Of a DNA stretch of 64,000 bases, positions 44,985 to 54,546 are shown one piece after another. Under the pieces are notes generated by a model. It worked only from the letters and a program-made list of their open reading frames with translations, had not been told where the DNA came from and did not search any database. The stretch spans positions 1 to 64,000 of the forward strand of contig JAURZV010000093.1 of assembly GCA_030653175.1 (NCBI GenBank), given 5' to 3'. This DNA comes from Methylobacter sp. (GTDB lineage Bacteria; Pseudomonadota; Gammaproteobacteria; Methylococcales; Methylomonadaceae). Each line of letters starts with the position of its first letter. Within the stretch, counting starts at the first letter, position 1. The position numbers were made by a program, and so were the translations under genes.

Positions 44985-47147
44985 ATGAAGATGAAAACCT
45001 GCAAAGCTCGTGTATTAGTTCTGATGTTGTCGGTCATATTTTGGGCTGCCTCGTTTTCGTGCGTAGCGTGGGAATCAGAACAACTTAATAATCCTTATCC
45101 TGAAGATGAGGACAATCAGGCGATTTTGTACGAATCATTTTCAGAACGACCCAAGCATCTGGATCCGGCTGTATCCTACAGCAACAGTGAATATACTTTT
45201 ATTGCGCAGATTTACGAGCCTCCGTTCCAATATCATTATCTGAAAAGGCCTTATCAAGTGGTGCCGCTAACCGCCACTCGCATGCCTGAAGTTAGTTACC
45301 TGAATCCAAAAGGCGAAAAACTGGGCAATGGGGCAAATGACAGCGATATTGCATTTACTGATTATATGATTGAAATTCAGTCGGGTATTCGCTACCAGCC
45401 GCACCCCGCGCTGGCTAAAAACACCCAAGGCGATTATAAATACCATCAGTTAGACAAAGCGCAAATTGAGGCCGCTACGTCGCTGAATGATTTTAAAACC
45501 ACCGGTTCGCGTGAACTCACCGCCGAGGATTATATTTATCAGATCAAGCGTCTGGCGCATCCCAAAATTCAGTCGCCGATAGCAGAAATCATGAAAAATT
45601 ATATTGTCGGCTTTGATGACTATGCCAAACAAGTCAAAGATAAAGCCAAGACGGCGATTAGAGGCTTGCCGATAGAAGGAGCAACAGCACTCAACCGTTA
45701 TCAATACCGTATTCGCATTAAAGGCAAATATCCGCAGTTTATCTACTGGTTGGCCATGCCGTTTTTCTCGCCGATGCCGTGGGAAGCGGATGTGTTTTAT
45801 GACCAGAAGGGACTTGTCGACAAAAACATTACGCTGGACTGGTTTCCGATAGGTACGGGGCCTTACCTGATGGCGGAGAATAACCCGAACCGGCGCATGA
45901 TCCTGCTTAAAAACCCCTTGTTTCATCTTGAATCCTATCCGACTGAAGGCGAACCTGAAGACAAGCAAAAAGGCTTACTGGTTGATGCAGGGAAACAACT
46001 GCCGTTTATCAATAAAGTGGTTTTCATGCTGGAAAAAGAAACCATCCCCTACTGGACCAAGTTTTTGCAAGGTTATTACGATGCATCGGGTATTGCCTCG
46101 GACAGTTTCGATCAGGCCATACAATTTACCGGCAGCGGTGGCGTGGCGCTGACGCCGTCGATGCTGGAAAAAGGCATCCAGTTGCAAACTTCGGTGACGA
46201 CCTCCAGTTTTTACATGGGCTTTAATATGCTTGACGCCACCGTGGGCGGTGCAACCGAGCAGGCCAGAAAGTTGCGGCAGGCTATCGCTATCGCGGTCGA
46301 TTATGAAGAATATATCTCTATTTTTACCAACGGGCGCGGTGTTGCGGCTCAAGGGGTTTTGCCTCCCGGCATCTACGGCGTTGACGATAAATCGGGTATC
46401 AATCCTTATGTTTACGATAATCAGGATGGCAAAGCTCAGCGTAAAAAAATCGATGTCGCTCGGCAACTGATGGCCGAAGCCGGTTATGCCGGCGGCATAG
46501 ACCCCAAAACCAAAGAAGCCTTGATTTTGTATTTTGATACCACGTCCACCAGCATCGACGACCGTCCCAGAATGAACTGGTATCGTAAACAATTTGAAAA
46601 ACTGGGCATAAAACTGGTGATTCGCGCCACCGACTACAATCGTTTCCAGGAAAAAATGCGCACCGGCAACGCCCAGATCTTTGTGTGGGGCTGGAATGCC
46701 GACTACCCCGATCCCGAGAATTTCTTTTTTCTGCTGTACGGTGCAAATTCCAAAGTGCAGCACGGCGGTGAAAATGCCTCAAATTATCATAATCCCGAAT
46801 TCGACCGCCTATTCGAGCAAATGCGCAACATGGATAACAGCGAGCAACGCTACCGGATCATCCAGCAAATGCAGGAGATCGTGCGCCATGATGCGCCGTG
46901 GGTGTTCGGCTTTCACCCCAAGAACTTTTCGTTGTTTCACGGTTGGTACAAAAATCTTAAACCGAACCTGATGGCGAATAACCAGCTTAAATATACCCGT
47001 ATCGATACGGCCGATCGAGCAGAAAAAAGGCGACAATGGAACAAACCGGTGTTTTGGCCTTTGGCGCTGGGCGGCGCAGTGTTTGTGCTGATGTTGATTC
47101 CGGCGATTAATGCCTATCGCCGCCGTGTAAGGAAAACCAATCTATGA
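44985..47147 (+). CDS. Peptide ABC transporter substrate-binding protein (family 5), C-terminally anchored
   Basis: This 720-residue periplasmic binding protein starts at ATG 44985 (or 44991), giving MKMKTCKARVLVLMLSVIFW, a clear signal peptide; an in-frame start at 44856 would translate a tandem DNA repeat and is rejected. The family 5 solute-binding core has FSERPKHLDPAVSYS, GTGPYLMAENNPNR and WGWNADYPDPENFFFLLYG. Unusually, a membrane helix lies at the C-terminus (FWPLALGGAVFVLMLIPAI) followed by basic residues, so the receptor would stay tethered to the inner membrane. The stop overlaps the permease start. With the next genes it forms a YejABEF-like oligopeptide importer. Confidence 0.88.
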   Translation: MKMKTCKARVLVLMLSVIFWAASFSCVAWESEQLNNPYPEDEDNQAILYESFSERPKHLDPAVSYSNSEYTFIAQIYEPPFQYHYLKRPYQVVPLTATRMPEVSYLNPKGEKLGNGANDSDIAFTDYMIEIQSGIRYQPHPALAKNTQGDYKYHQLDKAQIEAATSLNDFKTTGSRELTAEDYIYQIKRLAHPKIQSPIAEIMKNYIVGFDDYAKQVKDKAKTAIRGLPIEGATALNRYQYRIRIKGKYPQFIYWLAMPFFSPMPWEADVFYDQKGLVDKNITLDWFPIGTGPYLMAENNPNRRMILLKNPLFHLESYPTEGEPEDKQKGLLVDAGKQLPFINKVVFMLEKETIPYWTKFLQGYYDASGIASDSFDQAIQFTGSGGVALTPSMLEKGIQLQTSVTTSSFYMGFNMLDATVGGATEQARKLRQAIAIAVDYEEYISIFTNGRGVAAQGVLPPGIYGVDDKSGINPYVYDNQDGKAQRKKIDVARQLMAEAGYAGGIDPKTKEALILYFDTTSTSIDDRPRMNWYRKQFEKLGIKLVIRATDYNRFQEKMRTGNAQIFVWGWNADYPDPENFFFLLYGANSKVQHGGENASNYHNPEFDRLFEQMRNMDNSEQRYRIIQQMQEIVRHDAPWVFGFHPKNFSLFHGWYKNLKPNLMANNQLKYTRIDTADRAEKRRQWNKPVFWPLALGGAVFVLMLIPAINAYRRRVRKTNL

Positions 47148-48121
47148 CTCAATATATTATCCGGCGACTCTTATACAGCCTGCCTTTATTGATGGGCGTC
47201 AATATCTTAACGTTCGTCTTGTTCTTCGTCGTCAACAGCCCGGACGATATGGCGCGTATGCAGCTGGGGCAAAAGCACGTTACCGGGCAATCCATCGCCA
47301 ACTGGAAACAGCAACACGGCTACGATGTGCCGTTGCTCTGGAATGCCGATGCGCAAGGTGAGAAAAAAATAACCGACACCATTTTTTATCAAAAATCGGT
47401 CGGCTTGTTTTTGTTTCGTTTCGGCGTGTCCGATAGCGGCCGGAATATCGGCGCAGACATTAAAGAGCGCGCCTGGCCCAGTCTTGCCGTGGCGTTGCCG
47501 ACTTTGCTGGTCGGCCTGCTGGTGAATATTTGTTTTGCGCTGATGATGGTGTTGTTTCGCAACAGCTATCTGGAACATGCGGGCATCGTGTTATGCGTGA
47601 TTTTGATGTCGATTTCTTCGCTGTTTTATATCATCGGCGGGCAGTTTTTCATCGGTAAAGTCTTAAGGTTAGTGCCTATTTCCGGCTATGATGACGGCAT
47701 GGCGGCGATTAAATTTCTGATCCTGCCGGTGTTGATCGGCGTATTTTCAGGCATAGGCTCAGGCGTTCGCTGGTATAGAACTCTATTTTTAGAAGAAGTC
47801 GAAAAAGACTATGTACGCACTGCAAGAGCCAAGGGCTTAACCGAAACCCAAACCCTGTTTCAACATGTGTTACCCAATGCGATGATTCCTATTTTGACCG
47901 GCGTCGTGGTGGTGTTGCCGCTGTTATTCATGGGCAGTTTAATCATGGAATCGTTTTTCAGCATCCCCGGTTTAGGCAGTTACACCATAGACGCGATCAA
48001 CAGCCAGGATTTCGCTATCGTTCGCGCGATGGTGTTTCTGGGCTCTGTGTTATATGTGATTGGGTTGCTGTTGACCGATATTTCCTACACCCTGGTTGAC
48101 CCGCGCGTGAGATTATCGTAG
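47144..48121 (+). CDS. Peptide ABC transporter permease (YejB-like)
   Basis: This 325-residue inner-membrane permease of the DppB/OppB family has six predicted helices (IIRRLLYSLPLLMGVNILTF at the start). The EAA loop that contacts the ATPase lies near residue 225 (VRTARAKGLTETQTLFQHVLPNA). It is about 40 residues shorter than E. coli YejB. It overlaps the binding-protein gene by four bases. A RAYT gene separates it from its partner permease at 48813. Confidence 0.9.
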   Translation: MTQYIIRRLLYSLPLLMGVNILTFVLFFVVNSPDDMARMQLGQKHVTGQSIANWKQQHGYDVPLLWNADAQGEKKITDTIFYQKSVGLFLFRFGVSDSGRNIGADIKERAWPSLAVALPTLLVGLLVNICFALMMVLFRNSYLEHAGIVLCVILMSISSLFYIIGGQFFIGKVLRLVPISGYDDGMAAIKFLILPVLIGVFSGIGSGVRWYRTLFLEEVEKDYVRTARAKGLTETQTLFQHVLPNAMIPILTGVVVVLPLLFMGSLIMESFFSIPGLGSYTIDAINSQDFAIVRAMVFLGSVLYVIGLLLTDISYTLVDPRVRLS

Positions 48122-48126
48122 CTATT

Positions 48127-48146
48127 GTTCAAAGCCGGCTTTGAAC
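48127..48146. repeat. REP palindrome, family A, copy 1
   Basis: GTTCAAAGCCGGCTTTGAAC is a perfect 20-base palindrome just after the yejB-like stop and upstream of the RAYT gene. Related copies lie at 48704, 48755 and 53063. Confidence 0.85.
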
Positions 48147-48165
48147 GATTTGTAAAGGTGTTGCG

Positions 48166-48702
48166 ATGCTAAAGAAAAGTCTACATACGCCAGCGCATTT
48201 GTTTTTGGACAATACTCCCTATTTTGTCACCAGCGCCATTTATCAAAAAAGACCGTTATTAGCAGCTGATACCGTCAAGCTGCATTTACTTGAGACAATT
48301 CAGGACTGCTTTTGTGAGAAAAACTGGACGCTCAATGATTGGGTAATTTTGGATAATCATTATCATCTGCTTGGTGTGAGCAATAAGGGCGATGATTTGA
48401 GCAAGATTTTTCGTAAAATTCATGGCATAACCAGTCATGTTATTCAAGCGCATTGCTTGTGCGATTTGCCGGTCTGGTGGAACTATTGGGATTATTGTCC
48501 GCGTGATGAAAAGGATTATAGGGTGCGGTTGAATTATTTGCTAATTAACCCGGTCAAGCATGGTTATTGTGATAATTTACACGATTACCCGTTTTCCAGT
48601 TTTCATCAACGGCTAGCACAATCGGGACGGAAAAACCTGGCTAAACAATTTAAAGACAACGATGATTATCAAAAAATGATATTACAAGAAGATGATTTTT
48701 AA
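48166..48702 (+). CDS. REP-associated tyrosine transposase (RAYT), family A
   Basis: This 178-residue protein of the Y1/HUH transposase type (TnpA-REP) has the histidine motif in VILDNHYHLLGV near residue 65 and the tyrosine helix in RLNYLLINPVKHG near residue 125. RAYTs are single-copy, domesticated relatives of IS200/IS605 transposases that act on nearby REP palindromes. Here three copies of an AAAGCCGGCTTT palindrome flank it. It interrupts a peptide-transport operon on the same strand, so transcription of the operon may run through it. Confidence 0.88.
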   Translation: MLKKSLHTPAHLFLDNTPYFVTSAIYQKRPLLAADTVKLHLLETIQDCFCEKNWTLNDWVILDNHYHLLGVSNKGDDLSKIFRKIHGITSHVIQAHCLCDLPVWWNYWDYCPRDEKDYRVRLNYLLINPVKHGYCDNLHDYPFSSFHQRLAQSGRKNLAKQFKDNDDYQKMILQEDDF

Positions 48703-48703
48703 T

Positions 48704-48776
48704 AGTCCAAAGCCGGCTTTGGACTCCGATTTAGGCGTCCGTCATTTAAAATGGAGTTCAAAGCCGGCTTTGAACT
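48704..48776. repeat. REP palindromes, family A, copies 2 and 3
   Basis: Two perfect 22-base palindromes with the AAAGCCGGCTTT core lie at 48704-48725 (arm AGTCCAAAGCC) and 48755-48776 (arm AGTTCAAAGCC). They follow the RAYT stop by two bases and lie 29 bases apart. In copy 2 both arms carry compensating changes, so pairing is kept. This pairing of REPs near a RAYT is the usual BIME layout. Confidence 0.85.
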
Positions 48777-48812
48777 TTGCCGAACATGACTTGACCAACA
48801 CAGGCTAACGCA

Positions 48813-50156
48813 ATGATTGTTTTATGGACAGACGCACTGATCTACTTGCTGATTGTTGTGATGCTGGCGCTGGGCTTGTATCTGCGCGGCAAGGAACACA
48901 TCAAGCGCCCGCTGCAACAAATAGGCCGCAGTAAAATCGGCATGGTGTCGCTGGTGGTGCTGCTGTTTTTTGTGCTGATCGGCTTGCTCGATTCCGTGCA
49001 TTTTAAGCCAGCCAATGATAAGAAAAACGAGATTATCAGCCTGCTGGACGATTGGGCGGCGCCGCTTCGGGAGCATGGCGAAAAAACCTATTCCGCGCCT
49101 TTTGCGACCACGCTGTACAGCAAGGAAATGATGACACTGGAAGACGGCTCCATGCAATGGGGTTATCCGCGCCTGGAGTTCGGCGGCAGGTATTTGAATA
49201 ATCCTGAGACAGAGAAAATCCCCGATATTTTACAAAAAACACTTTACGGCTTGGCCCAAGGCGCCAGCCTGATCGGTTTTTTTATGCTGCTTATGTGGGG
49301 ATTATTAGCTGAGCAGCATAAACGCTTCATGCGCAGTTCAACGGCAAAAACAGTCTGGGCGGTAGTATTTGTTATTGTGTCGCTTAGTTACGCCTTAATC
49401 TATTTATCCGGCTATTATCACGTGTTCGGCACCGACAAAGTCGGCGAAGACGTTTTTTATCAGGCCGTAAAAAGCATACGCACCGGCCTGGTCATCGGTA
49501 CCTTAACCACGTTAATCATGCTGCCGATGGCGATTATCTTCGGCATCCTGGCCGGATTTTTTCGCGGCTGGGTGGACGATGTCATTCAATACATCTACAC
49601 CACCCTCAATTCCATCCCCGGCGTGTTGCTGATCGCCGCCTCAATCCTGATGGTGCAGGTGTACATGGCCAATCACGAGGCGGACTTTACCAGCGTTATC
49701 GTCAGGGCCGATATGCGGCTATTGTTCCTGTGCATGATTCTCGGCGTAACCAGCTGGACAGGCCTATGCCGATTGCTCCGGGCGGAAACCCTTAAACTCC
49801 GGGAAATGGAATACGTCCAGGCCGCCTCGGCGTTGGGCGTTAAGCAAGGTGCGATTTTACTGCGCCACATCCTGCCCAATGTCATGCACATCGTATTGAT
49901 CTCCGTGGTGCTGGATTTCAGTTCGCTGGTGCTGGCCGAAGCGGTGTTGTCGTACATCAATATCGGCGTCGATCCGACCAGCTACAGCTGGGGCAATATG
50001 ATTAACGGCGCACGGCTGGAAATGGCGCGTGAGCCTATCGTGTGGTGGTCGCTGACGGCCGCCTTTGTGTTTATGTTCGCGCTGGTGCTGGCAGCCAATC
50101 TGTTTGCCGACGTGGTGCAGGATGCGTTTGATCCGAGACGGAGCGGCAATGAATAA
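48813..50156 (+). CDS. Peptide ABC transporter permease (YejE-like)
   Basis: This 447-residue second permease of the DppC/OppC family has an N-terminal helix, a second at about residues 45-60 (KIGMVSLVVLLFFVLIGLLD) and four to five more. The EAA motif lies near residue 325-350 (REMEYVQAASALGVKQGAILLRHILPN). It is about 100 residues longer than E. coli YejE, with an insertion after the second helix. Its stop overlaps the ATPase start by eight bases. Confidence 0.9.
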   Translation: MIVLWTDALIYLLIVVMLALGLYLRGKEHIKRPLQQIGRSKIGMVSLVVLLFFVLIGLLDSVHFKPANDKKNEIISLLDDWAAPLREHGEKTYSAPFATTLYSKEMMTLEDGSMQWGYPRLEFGGRYLNNPETEKIPDILQKTLYGLAQGASLIGFFMLLMWGLLAEQHKRFMRSSTAKTVWAVVFVIVSLSYALIYLSGYYHVFGTDKVGEDVFYQAVKSIRTGLVIGTLTTLIMLPMAIIFGILAGFFRGWVDDVIQYIYTTLNSIPGVLLIAASILMVQVYMANHEADFTSVIVRADMRLLFLCMILGVTSWTGLCRLLRAETLKLREMEYVQAASALGVKQGAILLRHILPNVMHIVLISVVLDFSSLVLAEAVLSYINIGVDPTSYSWGNMINGARLEMAREPIVWWSLTAAFVFMFALVLAANLFADVVQDAFDPRRSGNE

Positions 50157-51753
50157 TCCGATACTGGCCGTCCGGCATCTTAGCGTCACCTTCAACCACC
50201 GGCAGACGGTGGTCGATGACATCAGTTTTGAAATCCATGCAGGCGAAACTTTTGCGTTGGTCGGCGAGTCGGGTTCCGGCAAATCGATCACCGCCCTGTC
50301 GGTGCTCAGATTATTGCCCAACAATGCAAGGCTTAACGCCGACGCGATCGACCTGCAAGACGATAATTTACTGAACCATTCTGAATTTGAGCTGTGCAAA
50401 ATTCGCGGTCGACGCATCGGCTTTATTTTTCAGGACCCGATGTCCTCGCTGAACCCGGTGATGACCATCGGCAGCCAGATCGAGGAAGTCATCAAGCTGC
50501 ATTTCGACCTGCCCAGGGAAGCGGTTAAACAACGGGTGCTGGAATTATTGCAGCAAGTTGAACTACCCGAACCGCAGCTGCGCATTAAGGACTATCCGCA
50601 TCAGCTTTCCGGCGGTCAGCGGCAACGGGTGATGATTGCTATCGCATTGGCGGGCAAGCCGGATTTATTAATCGCCGATGAACCGACTACGTCGCTGGAT
50701 GTGACCATACAGGCGCAAATCCTGGCGCTGCTGAAGAGTATCCAGCAACAAACCGGCATGGCATTGTGGCTGATCAGCCATGACTTGGCGCTGGTATCCA
50801 CGATGGCAGACCGGGTTGCAGTCATGCAACAGGGTAAAATCGTCGAAACCGGCGCGACTGCCGAGTTTTTTAACCAGCCCAAACACCCATATACCCGTAA
50901 GCTGCTGAATGCGCTGCCGTCGATGGGCAGTTGCTTAACGCACAGCGCCGAGGAAAAACCGCCGCTACTCCAGGTCAGCGATTTTTATTGTTATTACCCG
51001 ATACGGAAAGGCATTTTCAAACGGATCGTCGATTTTGTGCGGGCGGTCGACGGCGTCAGTTTCGATATACAGCAAGGCAAAACCCTGGCCTTGGTCGGCG
51101 AATCCGGCTGCGGCAAAACCACCCTGGGCAAGAGCTTGTTAAACCTGATACCCGGCAGCGGACGGGTCGTCATCAACGGCGTCGAGTTGAATGCCTTAAC
51201 CGGCGAAGCTCTGCGTCAACAACGCGCCAATATCCAGATCGTGTTCCAAGACCCGTTTTCATCAATGAACCCGCGCATGCTGGTCGGCGACATCATCGCC
51301 GAAGGCATCAGAGCCTTGCATCCCGAGGTGAGTTCCGATCAGCGCAAGGCCAGAGTCCGACAACTGTTGCAGCAAGTCGATTTGCCCGAAGATTCGGCGC
51401 TGCGTTACCCGCATGAGTTTTCCGGCGGCCAGCGTCAGCGCATCTGCATTGCCCGCGCACTGGCGGTCGATCCCAAACTGATCGTCTGCGACGAACCGAC
51501 CAGCGCGCTGGATGTATCGGTACAGGCGCAGATTATCCAGTTACTCAAAACCTTGCAGCAGGAAAAAGGCGTCAGTTATTTGTTCATCACCCATGATCTT
51601 GCCGTCGTTGCGGAAATAGCCGATGATGTCGCCGTGATGTACCAAGGCAAGATCATAGAGCAGGGCAGCGTGGCCGAGGTTTTGACCCAGCCCAAACAGG
51701 CTTATACCAAAAAGCTGTTGGCGGCTGTGCCTGTTTTGAAAATGGATCATTGA
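50149..51753 (+). CDS. Peptide ABC transporter ATPase with two nucleotide-binding domains (YejF-like)
   Basis: This 534-residue protein carries two fused ATPase halves that power the permease pair. Walker A is ALVGESGSGKS near residue 38 and ALVGESGCGKTT near residue 320; signature sequences are LSGGQRQRVMIAIAL and FSGGQRQRICIARAL. ATG 50149 is taken as start because MNNPILAVRHLSVTFNHRQ is the family N-terminus; an in-frame start at 50065 lies inside the permease gene. DppD/DppF-like C-terminal oligopeptide regions follow each half. Fused ATPases are typical of the Yej system. Confidence 0.93.
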   Translation: MNNPILAVRHLSVTFNHRQTVVDDISFEIHAGETFALVGESGSGKSITALSVLRLLPNNARLNADAIDLQDDNLLNHSEFELCKIRGRRIGFIFQDPMSSLNPVMTIGSQIEEVIKLHFDLPREAVKQRVLELLQQVELPEPQLRIKDYPHQLSGGQRQRVMIAIALAGKPDLLIADEPTTSLDVTIQAQILALLKSIQQQTGMALWLISHDLALVSTMADRVAVMQQGKIVETGATAEFFNQPKHPYTRKLLNALPSMGSCLTHSAEEKPPLLQVSDFYCYYPIRKGIFKRIVDFVRAVDGVSFDIQQGKTLALVGESGCGKTTLGKSLLNLIPGSGRVVINGVELNALTGEALRQQRANIQIVFQDPFSSMNPRMLVGDIIAEGIRALHPEVSSDQRKARVRQLLQQVDLPEDSALRYPHEFSGGQRQRICIARALAVDPKLIVCDEPTSALDVSVQAQIIQLLKTLQQEKGVSYLFITHDLAVVAEIADDVAVMYQGKIIEQGSVAEVLTQPKQAYTKKLLAAVPVLKMDH

Positions 51754-51850
51754 GAGTAAAACTTGAGTGAGTTCGCGACAAGGGTTTAATATTCAAAGCC
51801 GCGTTCAGGTAATAAAGGCAGTATAACTTCTTAACTTTGTGGATAAACTT

Positions 51851-52318
51851 ATGAAAAAACAAATCTTGCTTGCGGTAACAATAGTTCTCAGCACATTAGC
51901 CTTTACTGTGTCAGCCGAAGAAATCGGTGATGTCAGCACGACATTTAAGCTGCTTGGAGCCAATCATAAAATTGTGATTGAAGCCTTCGACGACCCTGAT
52001 GTTTCCGGTGTTGCCTGTCATATATCACGCGCTAAAACAGGTGGAATGAAAGGCGCGGTAGGTCTGGCTGAAGATCCAACAGAAGCGTCAATTGCATGTC
52101 GGCAAATAGGCGTAATCGATACGAGCAAACTGGATAAATTGAAAAATGGTGAGGTGGTGTTTAAAGAAAGCCTGTCGCTGGTTTTTAAGAGTCTGCAAGT
52201 GGTGCGTTTTTATGATAAAAAACGTAATGTTCTGGTCTATCTGGCTTACAGTGACAAGGTGATTGAAGGTTCCCCAAAGAATTCTATTTCATCTGTGCCG
52301 GTTATGAAGTGGGATTAG
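51851..52318 (+). CDS. CreA family exported protein
   Basis: This 155-residue protein has a signal peptide ([21 protein letters not shown], cleaved near residue 23) and the CreA core: [19 protein letters not shown] and [14 protein letters not shown], with two cysteines likely joined in a disulfide. CreA is a conserved periplasmic protein of unknown activity. The ATG at 51851 is preferred over an upstream GTG (51839), because it gives a compact signal peptide. Confidence 0.9.
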   Translation: MKKQILLAVTIVLSTLAFTVSAEEIGDVSTTFKLLGANHKIVIEAFDDPDVSGVACHISRAKTGGMKGAVGLAEDPTEASIACRQIGVIDTSKLDKLKNGEVVFKESLSLVFKSLQVVRFYDKKRNVLVYLAYSDKVIEGSPKNSISSVPVMKWD

Positions 52319-52330
52319 TAACGCGGTTGC

Positions 52331-52398
52331 AGGATGGGTAGAGCGGGTAGCGAAACCCATCGAAGGGAGGGCTGATTGTGATGGGTTTCGCGCATCCT
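52331..52398. repeat. Palindromic repeat after creA-like gene
   Basis: GCGAAACCCATC (52350-52361) pairs with GATGGGTTTCGC (52380-52391), extended by AGGATG (52331-52336) and CATCCT (52393-52398). It lies between convergent genes and may act as terminator, but the word GATGGGTTTCGC suggests a dispersed repeat. Confidence 0.6.
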
Positions 52399-52409
52399 AC
52401 CTCGCGGCA

Positions 52410-52985
52410 TCAAACGGCTGTCATAAATGACCAATCAATGCTCAGATCCGGGAATCGTTGCACAGCGGTGGACTCATCCATGCCAAACACACCGGGCTGT
52501 CCATACCGTCCTTGTGCATCCAGCGTATACGCCAAAATCCAACGATCTTCCGGGTGGATAATCCAATATTCCTGCACCCCATGCTGCTGGTAAAGGCTGC
52601 GTTTGGTGTTCATGTCTTTGAGCGCGGTAAAAGGAGAAAGCGCTTCAACAATCCAATCCGGCGCACCACGGCAGCCTTGCTTGTCCAGCTTGGACTGGTC
52701 GCAAATGACGCTTAGATCGGGCTGCACCACCGTTTCCACATTGGCGTCGGCTTCATCTTTGCGTGGCAGGCGCACGTCAAAGGGCGAGACATAAAATTTA
52801 CAAGGCTTGCCTTGCAAATAATTACCGACTTGTCTGCACAATTCGGACACAATATCCTGATGCAGCCGCTGCGGGGCAGTCATGGCGTACGCCTCGCCGT
52901 TAATCAATTCCCAGCGCTCATCTTCAGGCCATTGGGCATAATCGGCATAAGTGTACTTTTTCTGCAATTTTTCTGCGGTACTCAT
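52410..52985 (-). CDS. Uma2 family endonuclease-like protein
   Basis: This 191-residue protein belongs to the Uma2/DUF820 group with a PD-(D/E)XK nuclease-like fold. ERWELINGEAYAMTAP near residue 25, VQPDLSVICD near 100 and PDWIVEALSP near 120 give the candidate acidic residues. The ATG at 52985 has GGAG upstream; an in-frame start at 53198 would run through a palindromic repeat and into the next gene and is rejected. Uma2 genes are often present in many copies in cyanobacteria and some methanotrophs; function is unclear. Confidence 0.85.
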   Translation of the reverse strand: MSTAEKLQKKYTYADYAQWPEDERWELINGEAYAMTAPQRLHQDIVSELCRQVGNYLQGKPCKFYVSPFDVRLPRKDEADANVETVVQPDLSVICDQSKLDKQGCRGAPDWIVEALSPFTALKDMNTKRSLYQQHGVQEYWIIHPEDRWILAYTLDAQGRYGQPGVFGMDESTAVQRFPDLSIDWSFMTAV

Positions 52986-53032
52986 CGTCTTTTCTCCAAA
53001 GTGAAAGCTATGTAGGGTAGGCTCCATACCGG

Positions 53033-53082
53033 AGTACAAGGCTCGCCTTGTACTTGTAAATCGTTCAAAGCCGGCTTTGAAC
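53033..53082. repeat. Two palindromes upstream of the Uma2 gene, including REP family A copy 4
   Basis: AGTACAAGGC-TC-GCCTTGTACT (53033-53054) is followed by the family A palindrome GTTCAAAGCCGGCTTTGAAC (53063-53082), identical to copy 1 at 48127. This fourth copy is 4.4 kb from the RAYT. Confidence 0.8.
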
Positions 53083-53173
53083 TCCGAAACAACATCATGG
53101 GTTACACACTGTGCTCCGAGCGGGAACGAAATAGGCCTGAATGGTTGCAAATATACAGGCTTTCTCTTAACAA

Positions 53174-54487
53174 TCAACCTGACAACCGCTCCCGCCATTC
53201 GGCGATTTTGATTCTCAATTCATCAATATTGACCGTAGTCAAATGACGCTGCTTTAACAGGCGTTTGCCAGCCACCCAGACATCGGTGACTTGCTGACGG
53301 CCGGCGGCATATACAATCTGCGAAACCGGGCAATATAACGGCTGGGTTTCCAAATACGATAAATCAACGGCAATCACGTCGGCGGCTTTGCCGATGCTTA
53401 ACGAACCGGTTTCATGATCCAGGCCTAAGGCCTTGGCGCCGTTGATGGTCGCCATGCGCAGGGCGGTCATGGCCGGAATGGCGCTGGCGTCACCGGCAAC
53501 GGCTTTGCCGAGCAATGCTGCGGTGCGCATTTCGCCGAACATATCCAGATCGTTATTACTGGCCGCGCCGTCGGTACCCAACGCCACATTGATGCCTGCA
53601 GCGATACATTTGGCAACCGGGCAAAAGCCGCTGGCCAGTTTTAAGTTGGATTCGGGGCAATGCACAATATGTGCGCCGGATTCCGCAAACCGGGCGATTT
53701 CGTCATCGGTTAACTGGGTCATGTGTACCGCGATGAATGACGGATCGATCAGGCCGAGTTCATGCAATCTTTGCAAGGGGCGCTGTCCGGTTTTTTCCTG
53801 CTCCTGCTTGATTTCGTGTTGCGTTTCGTGGACATGCATATGGATCGGCAGTTCCAGCTCATCGGCCAGGGTTTTGATTTTTTGCAAAGGTTCGTCCGAC
53901 ACCGTGTACGGCGCATGCGGCGCAAACGGTGTGGAAATCAGCGGGTGGTGGCGCAGTTGATCATGCAAAGCCAAACCCTTTTCAATATAGGCGTCGCTGT
54001 TTTCGGCCCAGACTGTCGGGAAATCGATGAGGATCAAGCCGACACTGGCGCGTATGCCGTGATGTATCGCCTGCGTTGCGGTGATTTCCGGAAAAAAATA
54101 CATGTCATTGAAACAGGTCGTACCTCCCAGTATCATTTCGGCTATCGCCAGATCGGTGCCGTCTTTGACAAACGCTTCACTCATCCATTTTTGTTCCAGC
54201 GGCCAGATGTGGTTTTGCAACCAGTCCAACAGATGCAAATCATCGGCAATACCGCGCATTAAAGTCATCGCGGCATGGGTATGGCTGTTGATTAGACCGG
54301 GCAGCAGGGCATGATTGCCCAGGTTTTCGGTGGTTGTACCCTGATATTTTTGCCTGGCAATTTCGGTAGGCAGCAGGTCGATAATTCGACCGCTATTGAT
54401 AACCAGCGTATGGTGTTCATAGGTTACGGATTCCGGTTCAACGGGTATAATCCAGCGAGCGTGGATGAGGGTATCGACAACTGTCAT
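53174..54487 (-). CDS. mtaD: TRZ/ATZ-type amidohydrolase, MtaD-like (methylthioadenosine/SAH deaminase)
   Basis: This 437-residue metal-dependent deaminase has the HXH motif in INSHTHAAMTLMRG near residue 68, a further ligand in MHVHETQHE near 217, and the catalytic aspartate in LGTDGAASNNDLDMFGEM near 310. The family deaminates 5'-methylthioadenosine or S-adenosylhomocysteine. It is divergent from mtnA, whose product also belongs to methionine salvage, which supports the assignment. A role on another N-heterocycle remains possible. The two start codons are about 60 bases apart, so they share a control region. Confidence 0.85.
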   Translation of the reverse strand: MTVVDTLIHARWIIPVEPESVTYEHHTLVINSGRIIDLLPTEIARQKYQGTTTENLGNHALLPGLINSHTHAAMTLMRGIADDLHLLDWLQNHIWPLEQKWMSEAFVKDGTDLAIAEMILGGTTCFNDMYFFPEITATQAIHHGIRASVGLILIDFPTVWAENSDAYIEKGLALHDQLRHHPLISTPFAPHAPYTVSDEPLQKIKTLADELELPIHMHVHETQHEIKQEQEKTGQRPLQRLHELGLIDPSFIAVHMTQLTDDEIARFAESGAHIVHCPESNLKLASGFCPVAKCIAAGINVALGTDGAASNNDLDMFGEMRTAALLGKAVAGDASAIPAMTALRMATINGAKALGLDHETGSLSIGKAADVIAVDLSYLETQPLYCPVSQIVYAAGRQQVTDVWVAGKRLLKQRHLTTVNIDELRIKIAEWRERLSG

Positions 54488-54546
54488 AAGATATTCCTGT
54501 ATTGGGTTGCCAAATTATAACTTTTTACCATTGGTTTTTGATAAAA

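Noticed and set aside
52986-53198. Longer start of the Uma2 gene
   Set aside because: It would translate two palindromic repeats and overlap the next gene; the start at 52985 has a good ribosome site.
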